Shown one piece after another: positions 12,003 through 20,924 of a stretch of 64,000 nt of DNA (the first letter of the stretch is position 1; each line of letters starts with the position of its first letter). The DNA comes from Halomonas jincaotanensis (GTDB taxonomy: Bacteria > Pseudomonadota > Gammaproteobacteria > Pseudomonadales > Halomonadaceae). Below the pieces are notes generated by a model. The model worked only from the letters and a program-made list of their open reading frames with translations, made no database searches and was not told the DNA's origin. Both the position numbers and the translations under genes were made by a program. The stretch covers positions 124,001 to 188,000 of the forward strand of contig NZ_JAHCLU010000001.1 in the NCBI RefSeq assembly GCF_018448785.1, given 5' to 3'.

Positions 12003-12832
12003 CACGGGCACTGATTAGCGCCAGCGAGCTGGCCGACGCCCTCATGGGCGAACATCCGCCGCAGATACTCGATTGCCGGGCCAGGCTGGGTGACCCGGAA
12101 GCCGGACGACGGCTCTGGCGGAACGCCCACTTGCCGGGCAGTTTGCACATGGACCTCGACCGCGACCTGGCGGGGCCGCCGGGAGAGGGCGGTCGGCATC
12201 CGCTGCCGCAACCCGAGGCATTCACGGCCGTTGTGCAACGCCTCGGCATCACCCCGGCGACGCCAGTGGTGGTCTACGATGACATGGGCGGCCAGCTCGC
12301 GGCGGCGCGGGCCTGGTGGATGCTCCGCTGCTGGGCCGGCCATCCCGAGGTGCGCGTCCTTGACGGCGGCTTCCCGGCCTGGGCAGTGGAGGGCGGCGAG
12401 ACCCTGTCGCAGCATGCGCGGCTCCTCCTGCCCGAGCCCTCCCGCTGGCGGCCCGACTATCGCCAGGATGGCCTGGCCGATGCCGAACGTGTGGGCGCGG
12501 GACGCGATCTCAAGCTCGATGCCAGAAGCCGCGAGCGCTATCGTGGCGACGCCGAACCCATCGACCCCGTCACCGGTCATATTCCCGGTGCCATCTGCCG
12601 CCCGAGCGCCACGAACCTTGATGCCCAAGGGCATTTTAAGGACCCCGAGGTGCTCGCGACCGAGCTACCCGAGGCCGAATCGCTCATCGCCTATTGCGGA
12701 TCGGGTGTCACCGCCTGCCATAATATCCTGGCCTACGCTGTCGCCGGCCGCCCCTTGCCGACACTCTACCCGGGCTCCTGGAGCGAGTGGATTCGAGACC
12801 CCGGGCGACCGATCGCTACGGGTGAGAACTGA
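11999..12832 (+). CDS. sseA: 3-mercaptopyruvate/thiosulfate sulfurtransferase
   Basis: Two tandem rhodanese domains in 277 residues. The first is inactive-looking; the second carries the catalytic Cys233 in AYCGSGVTAC. The CGSGVT loop is typical of mercaptopyruvate sulfurtransferases, whereas classical thiosulfate rhodaneses have CRxGx[R/T]. It transfers sulfane sulfur from 3-mercaptopyruvate to acceptors such as cyanide or thioredoxin. The ATG overlaps the helicase stop. It is convergent with the ETF-QO gene 18 bases away. Confidence 0.88.
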   Translation: MTRALISASELADALMGEHPPQILDCRARLGDPEAGRRLWRNAHLPGSLHMDLDRDLAGPPGEGGRHPLPQPEAFTAVVQRLGITPATPVVVYDDMGGQLAAARAWWMLRCWAGHPEVRVLDGGFPAWAVEGGETLSQHARLLLPEPSRWRPDYRQDGLADAERVGAGRDLKLDARSRERYRGDAEPIDPVTGHIPGAICRPSATNLDAQGHFKDPEVLATELPEAESLIAYCGSGVTACHNILAYAVAGRPLPTLYPGSWSEWIRDPGRPIATGEN

Positions 12833-12850
12833 GCTGCCGCCAAAGGGCAG

Positions 12851-14524
12851 CTACATATTGGGATAATTCGGTCCCCCACCGCCCTCCGGGGCTACCCAGG
12901 TGATATTCTGAGCCGGGTCCTTGATGTCGCAGGTCTTGCAGTGCACACAGTTCTGAAAGTTGATCTGGAACCTGGGGTTTCCGGCATCGTCTTCGACGAC
13001 CTCATAGACGCCTGCCGGGCAGTAGCGCTGCGCGGGCTCATCGTATAACGGCAGGTTTTCGCGGATCGGCAGATCGGGATCGTCGAGCCTGAGGTGGCAC
13101 GGCTGGTCTTCCTCGTGGTTGGTGTTCGACAGGAATACCGAAGAGGGCTTGTCGAAGGAGAGCTTGTCGTCCGGTCGGGGATAGTCGATCTTCTCGCACT
13201 CGCTGGCGGGCTTGAGCGTGGCATGGTCCGGCGTGGTGTCATGAACCTTGGGCAGCTTGCCGCCGAGTAGCTGGTCGAGAAAGTTGTAGGCGCCGCCGCC
13301 CAGGGTGCCGTACTTGTGGATCGCCGGGCCGAAGCTGGCGGTTTCCTTGAGCTCGGCATAGGCCCAGCTCGTCTCCCACTTGCCGGTGAAGGCGGTCAGT
13401 TCCTGACCGCCTTCATCACCGTCGGCAATGGCCTCGAAGACCGTTTCGGCCGCCACCAGGCCCGACTTCATGGCGGTGTGCAGGCCCTTGATCTTGGCGA
13501 AATTGAGCGTGCCGGCGTCGCAGCCGATCAGCAGACCGCCGGGAAAGGTCATCTTCGGCAGGCAATTGAGCCCGCCCTTGGTGATGGCGCGGGCTCCGTA
13601 GGCGACCCGCTTGCCGCCTTCGAGCGACTGCTTGAGCACCGGATGATGCTTCATGCGCTGGAACTCGTCGAAGGGCGACAGCCAGGGGTTCTGGTAGGAG
13701 AGGTCCATGATCAGGCCGACCACCACTTGCTGATTTTCGACATGGTAAAGAAACCAGCCGCCGTGGGTGTGCTTGTCCAGCGGCCAGCCGGAGCCGTGCA
13801 GGACCAATCCTGGCTCATGCTGGGCCTCGGGGACATCCCATAGCTCCTTGAGACCGATGCCGTAGTGCTGCGGATCCTTGCCCTCGTCCAGCTTGAAGCG
13901 CTCGATCAGCCGCTTGCCCAGGTGGCCGCGTGAGCCTTCGGCGAACAGGGTGTACTTGGCGCGCAGCTCCATGCCCGGCATATGGCCGCTCTTTGGCGTG
14001 CCATCCGCGGCGACGCCCATGTCGCCAATCAGGATGCCGCGCACCGTGCCGTCCTCGTCATGCAGGGCTTCCTGGGCGGCGAAGCCGGGAAAGATTTCCA
14101 CGCCCAGCCCCTCGGCCTGCTCGGCCAGCCAGCGGCAAAGGTTGCCAGCACTGATCACATAGCGGGTGAGATCGTCACCCGTATTGTGCATGGTCTTTGG
14201 CACCAGGGCGTTGGGCAGCTTCTGGGCCTTTTCGGCGTCCTTGAGCAAGTAAAGTTCGTCGCGGGTGGCTGGTGTGGTGAGGGGCGCGCCACGCTCGGCC
14301 CAATCGGGAAAAAGCTCCTGCAGGGCGCGTGGCTCGAAGACCGCCCCTGAAAGAATATGCGCGCCGACTTCGGAGCCCTTCTCCACGAGGCATACCGTCA
14401 ATTCCTGACCGGCATCATTGGCCTGTTGCATCAACCGGCACGCCGCCGAGAGACCGGCGGGGCCGGCACCCACGATCACGACATCGAAATCCATGGATTC
14501 GCGTTCAACATCTTCCACTTGCAT
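12851..14524 (-). CDS. electron transfer flavoprotein-ubiquinone oxidoreductase
   Basis: Membrane-associated iron-sulfur flavoprotein that passes electrons from reduced ETF to ubiquinone. The 557-residue protein starts with the FAD dinucleotide fold VGAGPAGLSAACRL. It has the ubiquinone-binding region in the middle and ends with a ferredoxin-like [4Fe-4S] motif (CVHCKTCDIKDP) before GGGGPNYPNM. An AGGAG lies 2-3 bases before the ATG at 14524; an in-frame ATG at 14494 (MDFDVV) is an alternative. It is divergent from etfBA, its electron donor. Confidence 0.96.
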   Translation of the reverse strand: MQVEDVERESMDFDVVIVGAGPAGLSAACRLMQQANDAGQELTVCLVEKGSEVGAHILSGAVFEPRALQELFPDWAERGAPLTTPATRDELYLLKDAEKAQKLPNALVPKTMHNTGDDLTRYVISAGNLCRWLAEQAEGLGVEIFPGFAAQEALHDEDGTVRGILIGDMGVAADGTPKSGHMPGMELRAKYTLFAEGSRGHLGKRLIERFKLDEGKDPQHYGIGLKELWDVPEAQHEPGLVLHGSGWPLDKHTHGGWFLYHVENQQVVVGLIMDLSYQNPWLSPFDEFQRMKHHPVLKQSLEGGKRVAYGARAITKGGLNCLPKMTFPGGLLIGCDAGTLNFAKIKGLHTAMKSGLVAAETVFEAIADGDEGGQELTAFTGKWETSWAYAELKETASFGPAIHKYGTLGGGAYNFLDQLLGGKLPKVHDTTPDHATLKPASECEKIDYPRPDDKLSFDKPSSVFLSNTNHEEDQPCHLRLDDPDLPIRENLPLYDEPAQRYCPAGVYEVVEDDAGNPRFQINFQNCVHCKTCDIKDPAQNITWVAPEGGGGPNYPNM

Positions 14525-14891
14525 TGCTCCTTGCTGGCCTCGGCGCTCGGTTCGGCGGTTTCATGGCCGTCTTCCCGACAACGCCATTAGCTTTTAGACG
14601 GTCGCTTGCTTCTAGCCAAGGCTTATCATAGGCATAATAGTCATTTGGCCACTGCTTTGCGATTCTGACGCCCGTTCACCGATAAGCGGCCATGCCGGGT
14701 TTGTCGGCCCTAGGCAGGCTGTGGCACATTGAAAGGGCTTCTTGTTGCGGCGCATATCACACGCTTGCATGAATATCGAACGGCCTACCGACCGGTGCCG
14801 GGTGGGGCAGGTCGCTCCCCGTCAAAGCGAGGGAGGGTAGGCGTGGTTTATCCCATCATCGGGCTCCCGTAACGAACCAAGCGAGGACACT
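14525..14891. promoter_or_regulatory. divergent intergenic region, ETF-QO / etfB
   Basis: These 367 bases separate the two divergent ETF operons and must hold promoters for both. AT-rich patches with TATCAT/CATAATAG-like hexamers lie at about 14622-14640, and GAGG precedes etfB. I found no convincing paired -35/-10, no long inverted repeat and no open frame with coding character. In Pseudomonas the fatty-acid-responsive regulator PsrA controls the homologous genes, but I could not identify a matching palindrome here. Confidence 0.4.
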
Positions 14892-15641
14892 ATGAAGGTA
14901 CTCGTCGCGGTCAAACGCGTCGTCGACTACAACGTCAAGATTCGGGTCAAGCCCGATCACTCTGACGTCGACCTCACCAACGTCAAGATGGCCATGAACC
15001 CCTTCTGCGAGATCGCCGTGGAAGAAGCGGTGCGCCTCAAGGAAAAGGGCGTGGCGACCGAGATCGTCGCCGTGACCATCGGGCCCAAGGCCGCTCAGGA
15101 GCAGCTGCGCACCGCGCTGGCACTGGGCGCCGACCGGGCGATCCACATCCAGACCGACGAGAAGGCCGAGTCGCTGGCGGTGGCCAAGCTGCTGGCCAAG
15201 GTGGTCGAACAGGAACAGCCCGGGCTCACGATCCTCGGCAAGCAAGCCATCGATACCGACAACAACCAGACCGGCCAGATGCTCGCCGCGCTCACCGGTT
15301 TGCCTCAGGGCACCTTCGCCTCCGAGGTGGTTATCGAAAATGACAAGATGCATGTCACCCGTGAGATCGACGGCGGCCTGCAGACCATCGAGCTCACGCT
15401 CCCCGCCATCGTCACCACCGACCTGCGCTTGAACGAGCCTCGCTACGCCAAGCTCCCCGATATCATGAAGGCCAAGAAGAAGCCGATGGACGTCACAACC
15501 CCTGCGGAGCTCGGCGTCGAGATGGCCTCGAAGGTCACGCTGCTTAAGGTCGAATCCCCGGCCGAGCGCAAGGGCGGCATCAAGGTCGGCTCGGTGGACG
15601 AGCTCATCGATAAACTCAAGAACGAAGCCAAAGTTCTTTGA
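14892..15641 (+). CDS. etfB: electron transfer flavoprotein beta subunit
   Basis: The 249-residue ETF beta subunit binds AMP and partners EtfA to carry electrons from acyl-CoA and other dehydrogenases to ETF-QO. The start [19 protein letters not shown], the [12 protein letters not shown] segment and the [15 protein letters not shown] recognition region are all family features. GCGAGGA lies just before the ATG. The last codons lie inside the first unit of a 14-bp tandem repeat, and the TGA stop is part of the repeat unit. Confidence 0.97.
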   Translation: MKVLVAVKRVVDYNVKIRVKPDHSDVDLTNVKMAMNPFCEIAVEEAVRLKEKGVATEIVAVTIGPKAAQEQLRTALALGADRAIHIQTDEKAESLAVAKLLAKVVEQEQPGLTILGKQAIDTDNNQTGQMLAALTGLPQGTFASEVVIENDKMHVTREIDGGLQTIELTLPAIVTTDLRLNEPRYAKLPDIMKAKKKPMDVTTPAELGVEMASKVTLLKVESPAERKGGIKVGSVDELIDKLKNEAKVL

Positions 15642-15701
15642 AAGCAGTTCTTTGAAAACAGTACTTTGACAACCGTTCTTTGAATACAGAGCTTTGAAAG
15701 G
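15632..15701 (+). repeat. five tandem 14-bp repeats between etfB and etfA
   Basis: Five adjoining 14-base units run from 15632, 15646, 15660, 15674 and 15688. The best copy is AGTTCTTTGAAAAC, and CTTTGA is kept in all five. Unit 1 contains the etfB stop codon and unit 5 ends in the AAAGG of the etfA ribosome-binding site. The spacer therefore looks like it grew by tandem duplication. Copy number would change the etfB-etfA distance in 14-base steps without touching either protein. Confidence 0.92.
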
Positions 15702-15711
15702 AGTTGATCCC

Positions 15712-16662
15712 ATGAGCCTTCTGGTCCTCGCCGAACACCATGATGGCCAACTGTCCGGCGCCACCGCCCACGTGGTGGCCGCCGCGCAGGCCATTCAGCA
15801 ACACAGCGGTGGCGATGTCGATCTCCTGGTCGCCGGCGAGCACGTCGCCGCGGTGGCCGAGGCCGCGGCCAAGCTTGACGGCGTCAACCGGGTGCGCGTC
15901 GCCGATCACGCCGCCTACGCCCACCAGCTCGCCGAGCCCATGGGCGCGCTGCTGGCCGAGCTGGCCGGCGACTACAGCTACCTGCTGGCCGGCGCCTCCA
16001 CCACCGGCAAGAACGTCATGCCGCGCGTCGCCGCGCTCAAGGACGTCAGCCAGATATCCGAGATCATCGAGGTCGACTCGGCCGACACCTTCAAGCGCCC
16101 GATCTACGCCGGCAACGCCATTGCCACCGTGCAGAGCGCCGACCCCCTCAAGGTGCTTACCGTACGCAGCACCGGCTTCGACGCGGTAGGCTCTCTACAA
16201 GATCAGGGTGGCAGTGCCGCTATCGAGGCGGTGGATGTTGTCGTCGACAACGCCCAGTCCACCTTTATCAAGGAGGCCCTGGCACAGAGTGACCGCCCCG
16301 AGCTGGCGGGTGCCAAGATCGTCGTCTCTGGCGGGCGCGGCATGGGCAATGGAGAGAACTTCAAGCTGCTGGACGGCATCGCCGACAAGCTCGGCGCCGC
16401 CATCGGCGCATCAAGAGCCGCGGTCGACGCTGGCTTCGTGCCCAACGACATGCAGGTCGGCCAGACCGGCAAGATCGTCGCCCCGGAACTTTATATCGCC
16501 GTAGGCATTTCCGGCGCCATCCAGCACCTGGCGGGCATGAAGGACTCCAAGGTGATCGTCGCCATCAACAAGGACGAGGAGGCGCCGATCTTCCAGGTCG
16601 CGGATTATGGACTCGTGGGGGATCTGTTCGAGATCCTGCCGGAATTGGAGCAAAAGCTCTAG
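15712..16662 (+). CDS. etfA: electron transfer flavoprotein alpha subunit
   Basis: The 316-residue ETF alpha subunit carries the FAD. The conserved C-terminal FAD motif ([20 protein letters not shown] followed by [19 protein letters not shown]) is intact. The ATG at 15712 follows AAAGGAG by 7-8 bases; an upstream in-frame ATG at 15694 would lie in the tandem repeat. It is co-directional with etfB, 70 bases away across the repeat, and is followed by a clear terminator. Confidence 0.97.
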   Translation: MSLLVLAEHHDGQLSGATAHVVAAAQAIQQHSGGDVDLLVAGEHVAAVAEAAAKLDGVNRVRVADHAAYAHQLAEPMGALLAELAGDYSYLLAGASTTGKNVMPRVAALKDVSQISEIIEVDSADTFKRPIYAGNAIATVQSADPLKVLTVRSTGFDAVGSLQDQGGSAAIEAVDVVVDNAQSTFIKEALAQSDRPELAGAKIVVSGGRGMGNGENFKLLDGIADKLGAAIGASRAAVDAGFVPNDMQVGQTGKIVAPELYIAVGISGAIQHLAGMKDSKVIVAINKDEEAPIFQVADYGLVGDLFEILPELEQKL

Positions 16663-16701
16663 CTGCCAGCTGCCGTTAGGGGGCTAGTGAAATGCCGGAT
16701 T

Positions 16702-16732
16702 CGCCGATCCTTTAACCGGATCGGCGTTTTCA
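16702..16732 (+). terminator. intrinsic terminator after etfA
   Basis: CGCCGATCC (16702-16710), a short TTTAACC loop, then GGATCGGCG (16718-16726) and TTTTC. A perfect 9-bp stem followed by a T run 40 bases after the etfA stop. Confidence 0.88.
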
Positions 16733-16956
16733 TTTGGCAAGGTGCCGGCGGTTCATCTAGGCTTATCTGACCATTTTGCTGGGTTGATGCCCTGGACAGG
16801 AAGCGCAATGGGATCGGCAGAATGCCGGTAAGGGATGACCGACATTGAACGCCTATCAAGACGGCGGTTGAAATACGGCCCCTGCGACCACATCTTAGTG
16901 AATGTACTAGGTTTTCGTGGCAACACGTTTTCACCCCAACACAAGGAGGCCACTCA

Positions 16957-17568
16957 ATGGCACATACTCTCCCCGATCTGCCCTATGCATACGATGCGCT
17001 GGAACCGCATATTGATGCGATGACCATGGAAATCCACCACTCCAAGCATCATCAGACGTATGTTAACAACCTCAATGGGGCACTGGAAGGCACGGGGCTC
17101 GAAGATGTTCCAGTCGATGAGCTGCTGACCAGCCTGGATCGCGTCCCCGAGGACAAGCGTCAGCCGGTAATCAACAATGGTGGTGGCCACTCGAACCACT
17201 CCTTCTTCTGGCAGGTCATGTCGCCCAACGGAGGTGGTGCTCCGAAAGGCAAGGTCGCCGAGGCCATCGATGCCGAGCTAGGTGGTTTTGACGCCTTCAA
17301 GGATGCCTTTACCAAGGCCGCGCTGGGCCGTTTCGGTAGCGGTTGGGCATGGCTGAGCGTGAACCCCCAAGGCAAGCTGGTGGTGGAAAATACCTTGAAC
17401 CAGGACAGTCCGCTGTCGCATGGCAACACGCCGGTGCTTGGCCTGGACGTCTGGGAACACGCTTACTACCTGAAGTACCAGAACAAGCGTCCGGACTACG
17501 TGGCGGCCTTCTTCAACGTGGTCGATTGGGACGAGGTCGAGCGTCGCTACCAGCAAGCCACTGCCTGA
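16957..17568 (+). CDS. sodA: superoxide dismutase, Mn type
   Basis: Dismutates superoxide in the cytosol. The 203-residue protein has ligands His27, His81, Asp164 and His168 (DVWEHAYY). It looks like a manganese enzyme rather than iron: the [11 protein letters not shown] segment has Gly where Fe-SODs carry the active-site Gln, and the Gln is instead in NQDSP. AAGGAGG sits 7 bases before the ATG. The 294-base upstream gap after etfA shows AT-rich sequence but no operator I can name. A terminator follows. Metal use is inferred from sequence. Confidence 0.93.
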   Translation: MAHTLPDLPYAYDALEPHIDAMTMEIHHSKHHQTYVNNLNGALEGTGLEDVPVDELLTSLDRVPEDKRQPVINNGGGHSNHSFFWQVMSPNGGGAPKGKVAEAIDAELGGFDAFKDAFTKAALGRFGSGWAWLSVNPQGKLVVENTLNQDSPLSHGNTPVLGLDVWEHAYYLKYQNKRPDYVAAFFNVVDWDEVERRYQQATA

Positions 17569-17612
17569 CAGGCGGTGACAAGATCAGGACTCGGGAAACA
17601 CCCGATTCCTTG

Positions 17613-17646
17613 AAGGGCTCCGCCAACTGGTGGAGCCCTTGTCGTT
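17613..17646 (+). terminator. intrinsic terminator after sodA
   Basis: AAGGGCTCCGCC, loop AACT, then GGTGGAGCCCTT (one G-U pair), followed by GTCGTTTG. It is a 12-bp stem 45 bases after the sodA stop. From its end to the fhuF-like stop at 17767 (about 120 bases) I see no further feature. Confidence 0.75.
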
Positions 17647-17766
17647 TGTGCGTCTGCTTGGCTCGCGAGACGACAGCCCGGGCATCCCATAGACGAGCCC
17701 GTAACCTTGGGCCATAGGCCAGCAGGTCTTTGTGCGCATGTACCTGCCTGTCGATGGTCGAGAAAA

Positions 17767-18540
17767 TCACCCGTCCTCCCTCGCGATTCTAGTGGTACGC
17801 CGGCACCCCATTGGACAGTTGGTACAATAGCCCAGCCCCTCGATCAAATAACGAATACAGCAGAGCCGGCGCACGCGGCGGGGCCGGTCCGGCGCGACGG
17901 GCTCGACGTAGCGCACCGGACGATACAGCGGATTCCGACGGCCGTCGGGCAGGGTGCGGCTCTTCATCAGCACCTGGGCGGGTTCGGCCACCCCTGGTAA
18001 AGCCATGGGGTGGCCAGCCAGGGTGCCGGCGAAATACTCGAAATAGTTGCCTGCGTTGCTCCAGAACACCTTGGGCGAGGCCCCCGTGGTCGCGGCCAGG
18101 GCCTCGATGAGAGGCGTTAGATTGCCGTCCAGCAGGGTGGCGAAGCGCGGATAGGGGGCGAGATCACTCAGCGGGCACCCGGCATGGCGCAGCGTCAGGC
18201 CACTGATCCGCCCGTCGGGGGACTGCTGAAGATGGAGGTCGTCGAGCCCCAGCGGCAGGTCGCGCTCCAGCAGCAGATTGGCAGCCAGGGAGTGGGCGCT
18301 GAGCACGCTGAAGTACCACTTGGACCATAGTGAGCCCACCGCCCGGCGATCGCCATGCCCATACTGGATACCGAAGCGGTCGAAGAGGGCCGCGAGGCGG
18401 GCCGGGTCGAGCAGTTCACGGGCGGGCAGGGTGTCAGCACCGAGGGCCATCGAGATGCGTGGCGGTGTCAGACCCTCGAGAGGACCAACACAAAGGGAGG
18501 AAAGGGCTGGGGTCATGGGGCGGGTCAGCCGAGTTGTCAT
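17767..18540 (-). CDS. FhuF-type siderophore-iron reductase
   Basis: A 257-residue protein whose C-terminus has the FhuF [2Fe-2S] signature C-C-x10-C-x2-C (starting RRLCCIRY, ending CTNCPM). FhuF proteins reduce Fe(III) bound to hydroxamate siderophores in the cytosol, releasing Fe(II). The central WSNAGNYFEYF segment also fits the family. The start at 18540 is chosen at MTTRLTRPM; an upstream in-frame Met at 18588 has no support, and the ribosome site is weak. It is divergent from the receptor gene, so the two share an 83-base promoter region. Likely iron-repressed. Confidence 0.85.
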   Translation of the reverse strand: MTTRLTRPMTPALSSLCVGPLEGLTPPRISMALGADTLPARELLDPARLAALFDRFGIQYGHGDRRAVGSLWSKWYFSVLSAHSLAANLLLERDLPLGLDDLHLQQSPDGRISGLTLRHAGCPLSDLAPYPRFATLLDGNLTPLIEALAATTGASPKVFWSNAGNYFEYFAGTLAGHPMALPGVAEPAQVLMKSRTLPDGRRNPLYRPVRYVEPVAPDRPRRVRRLCCIRYLIEGLGYCTNCPMGCRRTTRIAREDG

Positions 18541-18623
18541 GCCTTGAAGGAGTCGGTATATTTGAATGCGAACAAGAAAGATTGTCAATAAGATTAAAAT
18601 GTTCCCGACAAGGCCTGCCCACT
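18541..18623. promoter_or_regulatory. shared promoter region, fhuF-like / receptor
   Basis: An 83-base divergent gap, markedly AT-rich between about 18558 and 18605. The window 18580-18598 matches the 19-base Fur consensus at 10 positions, and an AATGCGAA half-site lies at 18565-18572. Both are too weak to call a Fur box, but the location and base composition fit an iron-regulated divergent promoter. Confidence 0.35.
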
Positions 18624-20808
18624 ATGCCACTACCTGCTTCATCTCCCTGTTTTCGCGCTGCCCATACTCGGGCCGTGCGCCGCGGCGCTGGCCTGGCAAC
18701 CGCCAGTACCCTTCTGCTCGGCTCCCCCATGTTACTGGCCCAGTCCGAGGCGCTCGAGACGATCACCGTCGAGGCCGAGGCCCTGTCGGTGGTCACCGAG
18801 GGCACGCAGCGTTATCGGGTGCCGCTCACCAGCACTGCCACGCGACTCGACCTCACGCCCCGCGAGACGCCGCAGTCCGTCTCGACGGTGACCCGGGCCC
18901 AGATCGAGGACTTCAACCTCGACACCACCAATGACGTCCTGGAGAGCACCCCCCGGGGTGACGGTGGAGCGCCTCGAGACGGATCGCACCTACTACACGG
19001 CGCGGGGCTTCGAGATCTCGAACTTCCAGGTCGACGGGGTGCGTGTACCGATGCCTTACAACAACGTGCACGGCGACATGGACACCGCGATCTACGACCG
19101 TGTGGAAGTGGTGCGCGGCGCCACCGGCCTGATGTCCGGGTCGGGCAGTCCCGCGGCGACGGTCAACTTCGTGCGCAAGCGACCCACCTACGCGCCCCAG
19201 GGCTCGGTGTCGGCGACCGTCGGCTCCTGGGACCAGCGGCGCCTGGAGGCCGATGTCGCCGGGCCGCTGGACACCGAGGGTCGCGTCCGCGGGCGCCTGG
19301 TGGCGGCGGGCCTGGACAGCGATTCCTACCTGGACCGGCTGAGCCGCGAGCGGGGGCTGCTCTACGGCGTGCTGGAAGCCGATGTCAGCGACAGCACCCT
19401 GCTGACCCTCGGCCACACCTGGCAGCAGAACAACACCGACGGCAACATGTGGGGCTCGCTGCCGCTCTATGACAGTACCGGCAACCCCACCGACTACGAT
19501 GTCTCGACCTCCTCGGCGCCCGACTGGTCCTACTGGGAAGTGGAGACGCACCGCAGCTTCCTCGAGGTGCAGCAGGCCCTCGGTGAGACCTGGTCGCTGA
19601 AGGGGACGCTCACCCACCTGGACATGCTTTCCGACACCCAGCTGTTCTATATCTACGGCGTGCCCGATGCCGCGACTGGGCGCATCGCCGACGAGCAGCT
19701 GACCCTCAGCAAGTACGATCGCCACCTCGAGCAGTGGGTGGCCGACCTGCACGCCAAGGGCGACGTCGACGCCTTCGGACGCACCCACCAGTTAGTGGTG
19801 GGCACGGACTGGAGCCAGAGCCGCAACCAGCAGGAATCGCGCGATCCCACGGCGAGCTTCGATGCGGGCGGCCAGGGGCTGCCGCCGCTGGACGACTGGG
19901 ACGGTCGCTACCCCGAGCCCGATGCCTGGGTGGCTTTCCCCGGGACCGATGGGGATGCCACTGTCAAGGAGCGCAGCGTCTACGGCGCCGCCAAGCTGGA
20001 CCTCGCCGAGCGCTGGACGGCGGTGGCGGGTGCACGGTTGAGCTGGTTTGATACCACAGGAGAGCAGTACGGCGTTTCTCAGGACACGTCCTCCGATCAC
20101 GTCCTGACGCCCTATGCGGGATTGATCTATGACATCACCGATCAGGCGTCGCTCTATGCCAGCTACACCGAGATCTTCCAGCCCCAGACCGCCATCGACC
20201 GCAACGGCGACTATCTCGATCCCGTCGACGGGGTCAGCCAGGAGGTCGGCCTCAAGGCCGAGCTGTTCGACGGCGGCGCCGATGCGTCGCTGTCGCTGTT
20301 CCGCATCGAACAGGACAACGTCGCCCAGCCGGCGGGCACCCGGCCCGACGGCACCGCGGTCTTCACGGGCGGCGACGGCATCACCAGCGAGGGGGTGGAG
20401 GTGACGCTCGCCGGTGAGCTGGCCCCGGGCTGGCAGGCCAGCGTCGGCTATACTCACCTTGAGATCGAGGACGCCGACGGCGAGGCCACCAATACCTACA
20501 TCCCGCGCCATCTGGTGCGTGCCACCACCAGCTATCGGCCGGCCGCCCTGGACGCGCTCAAGGTGGGCGCGCGACTGCGCTGGCAGGACGATATCGAGCG
20601 CGAGCGTGATTTCGTCGATGGTAAGACCCGTCAGGACGCTTATGCCCTGGTCGACCTGATGGCCAGTTATGACATCAACGAAAACCTGACGGCTTCGCTG
20701 AACGTCAACAACCTCACCGACGAAAAGTACCTGACCAGCCTGAAGTGGGACCAGGCCTTCCATGGGGCGCCACGTAGCGTGATGGCCAACCTCACCTGGC
20801 AATACTGA
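18624..20808 (+). pseudogene. TonB-dependent siderophore receptor, frameshifted
   Basis: Outer-membrane receptor for a ferric siderophore (FhuE/FpvA-like family). The N-terminal part (from 18624) has a signal peptide ending near PMLLAQSE, a TonB box (ETITV) and the start of the plug domain to VLESTP. The rest (GVTVERLETDRTYYTARGF through the barrel to the terminal LTWQY) is in the +1 frame. One extra C in the run at 18949-18954 causes the shift; with five Cs the frame is continuous and gives 727 residues with a normal plug and 22-strand-sized barrel. It could be a real null allele, a phase-variable tract or a sequence error. Divergent from the FhuF-like gene and convergent with fhuB. Confidence 0.9.
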
Positions 20809-20836
20809 AACGGCTGATCTATACGGGAATGTTGGC

Positions 20837-20868
20837 AAGGGGCTGCCCGAAAGGGTGGCCCCTTTGAT
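20837..20868. terminator. bidirectional terminator-like hairpin, receptor / fhuB
   Basis: AAGGGGCTGCCC, GAAA tetraloop, GGGTGGCCCCTT (two G-U pairs), followed by TGATGTTG. It lies between convergent genes and can serve both strands. Confidence 0.7.
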
Positions 20869-20924
20869 GTTGCGCTGCGTTTGCTGATTCGCTGATTAAG
20901 AGGAGTAGCCTCGTCGTCGCCGAC

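Noticed and set aside
14525..14891. Possible PsrA operator for the ETF genes
   Set aside because: No GAAAC/GTTTC-type palindrome of the right spacing could be found.
15632..15701. Tandem units considered as a CRISPR array
   Set aside because: Units are 14 bases and directly adjacent with no spacers; there are no cas genes nearby.
18565..18598. Possible Fur box between the FhuF-like gene and the receptor
   Set aside because: Best window matches only 10 of 19 consensus positions, too weak to call as an operator despite the fitting context.
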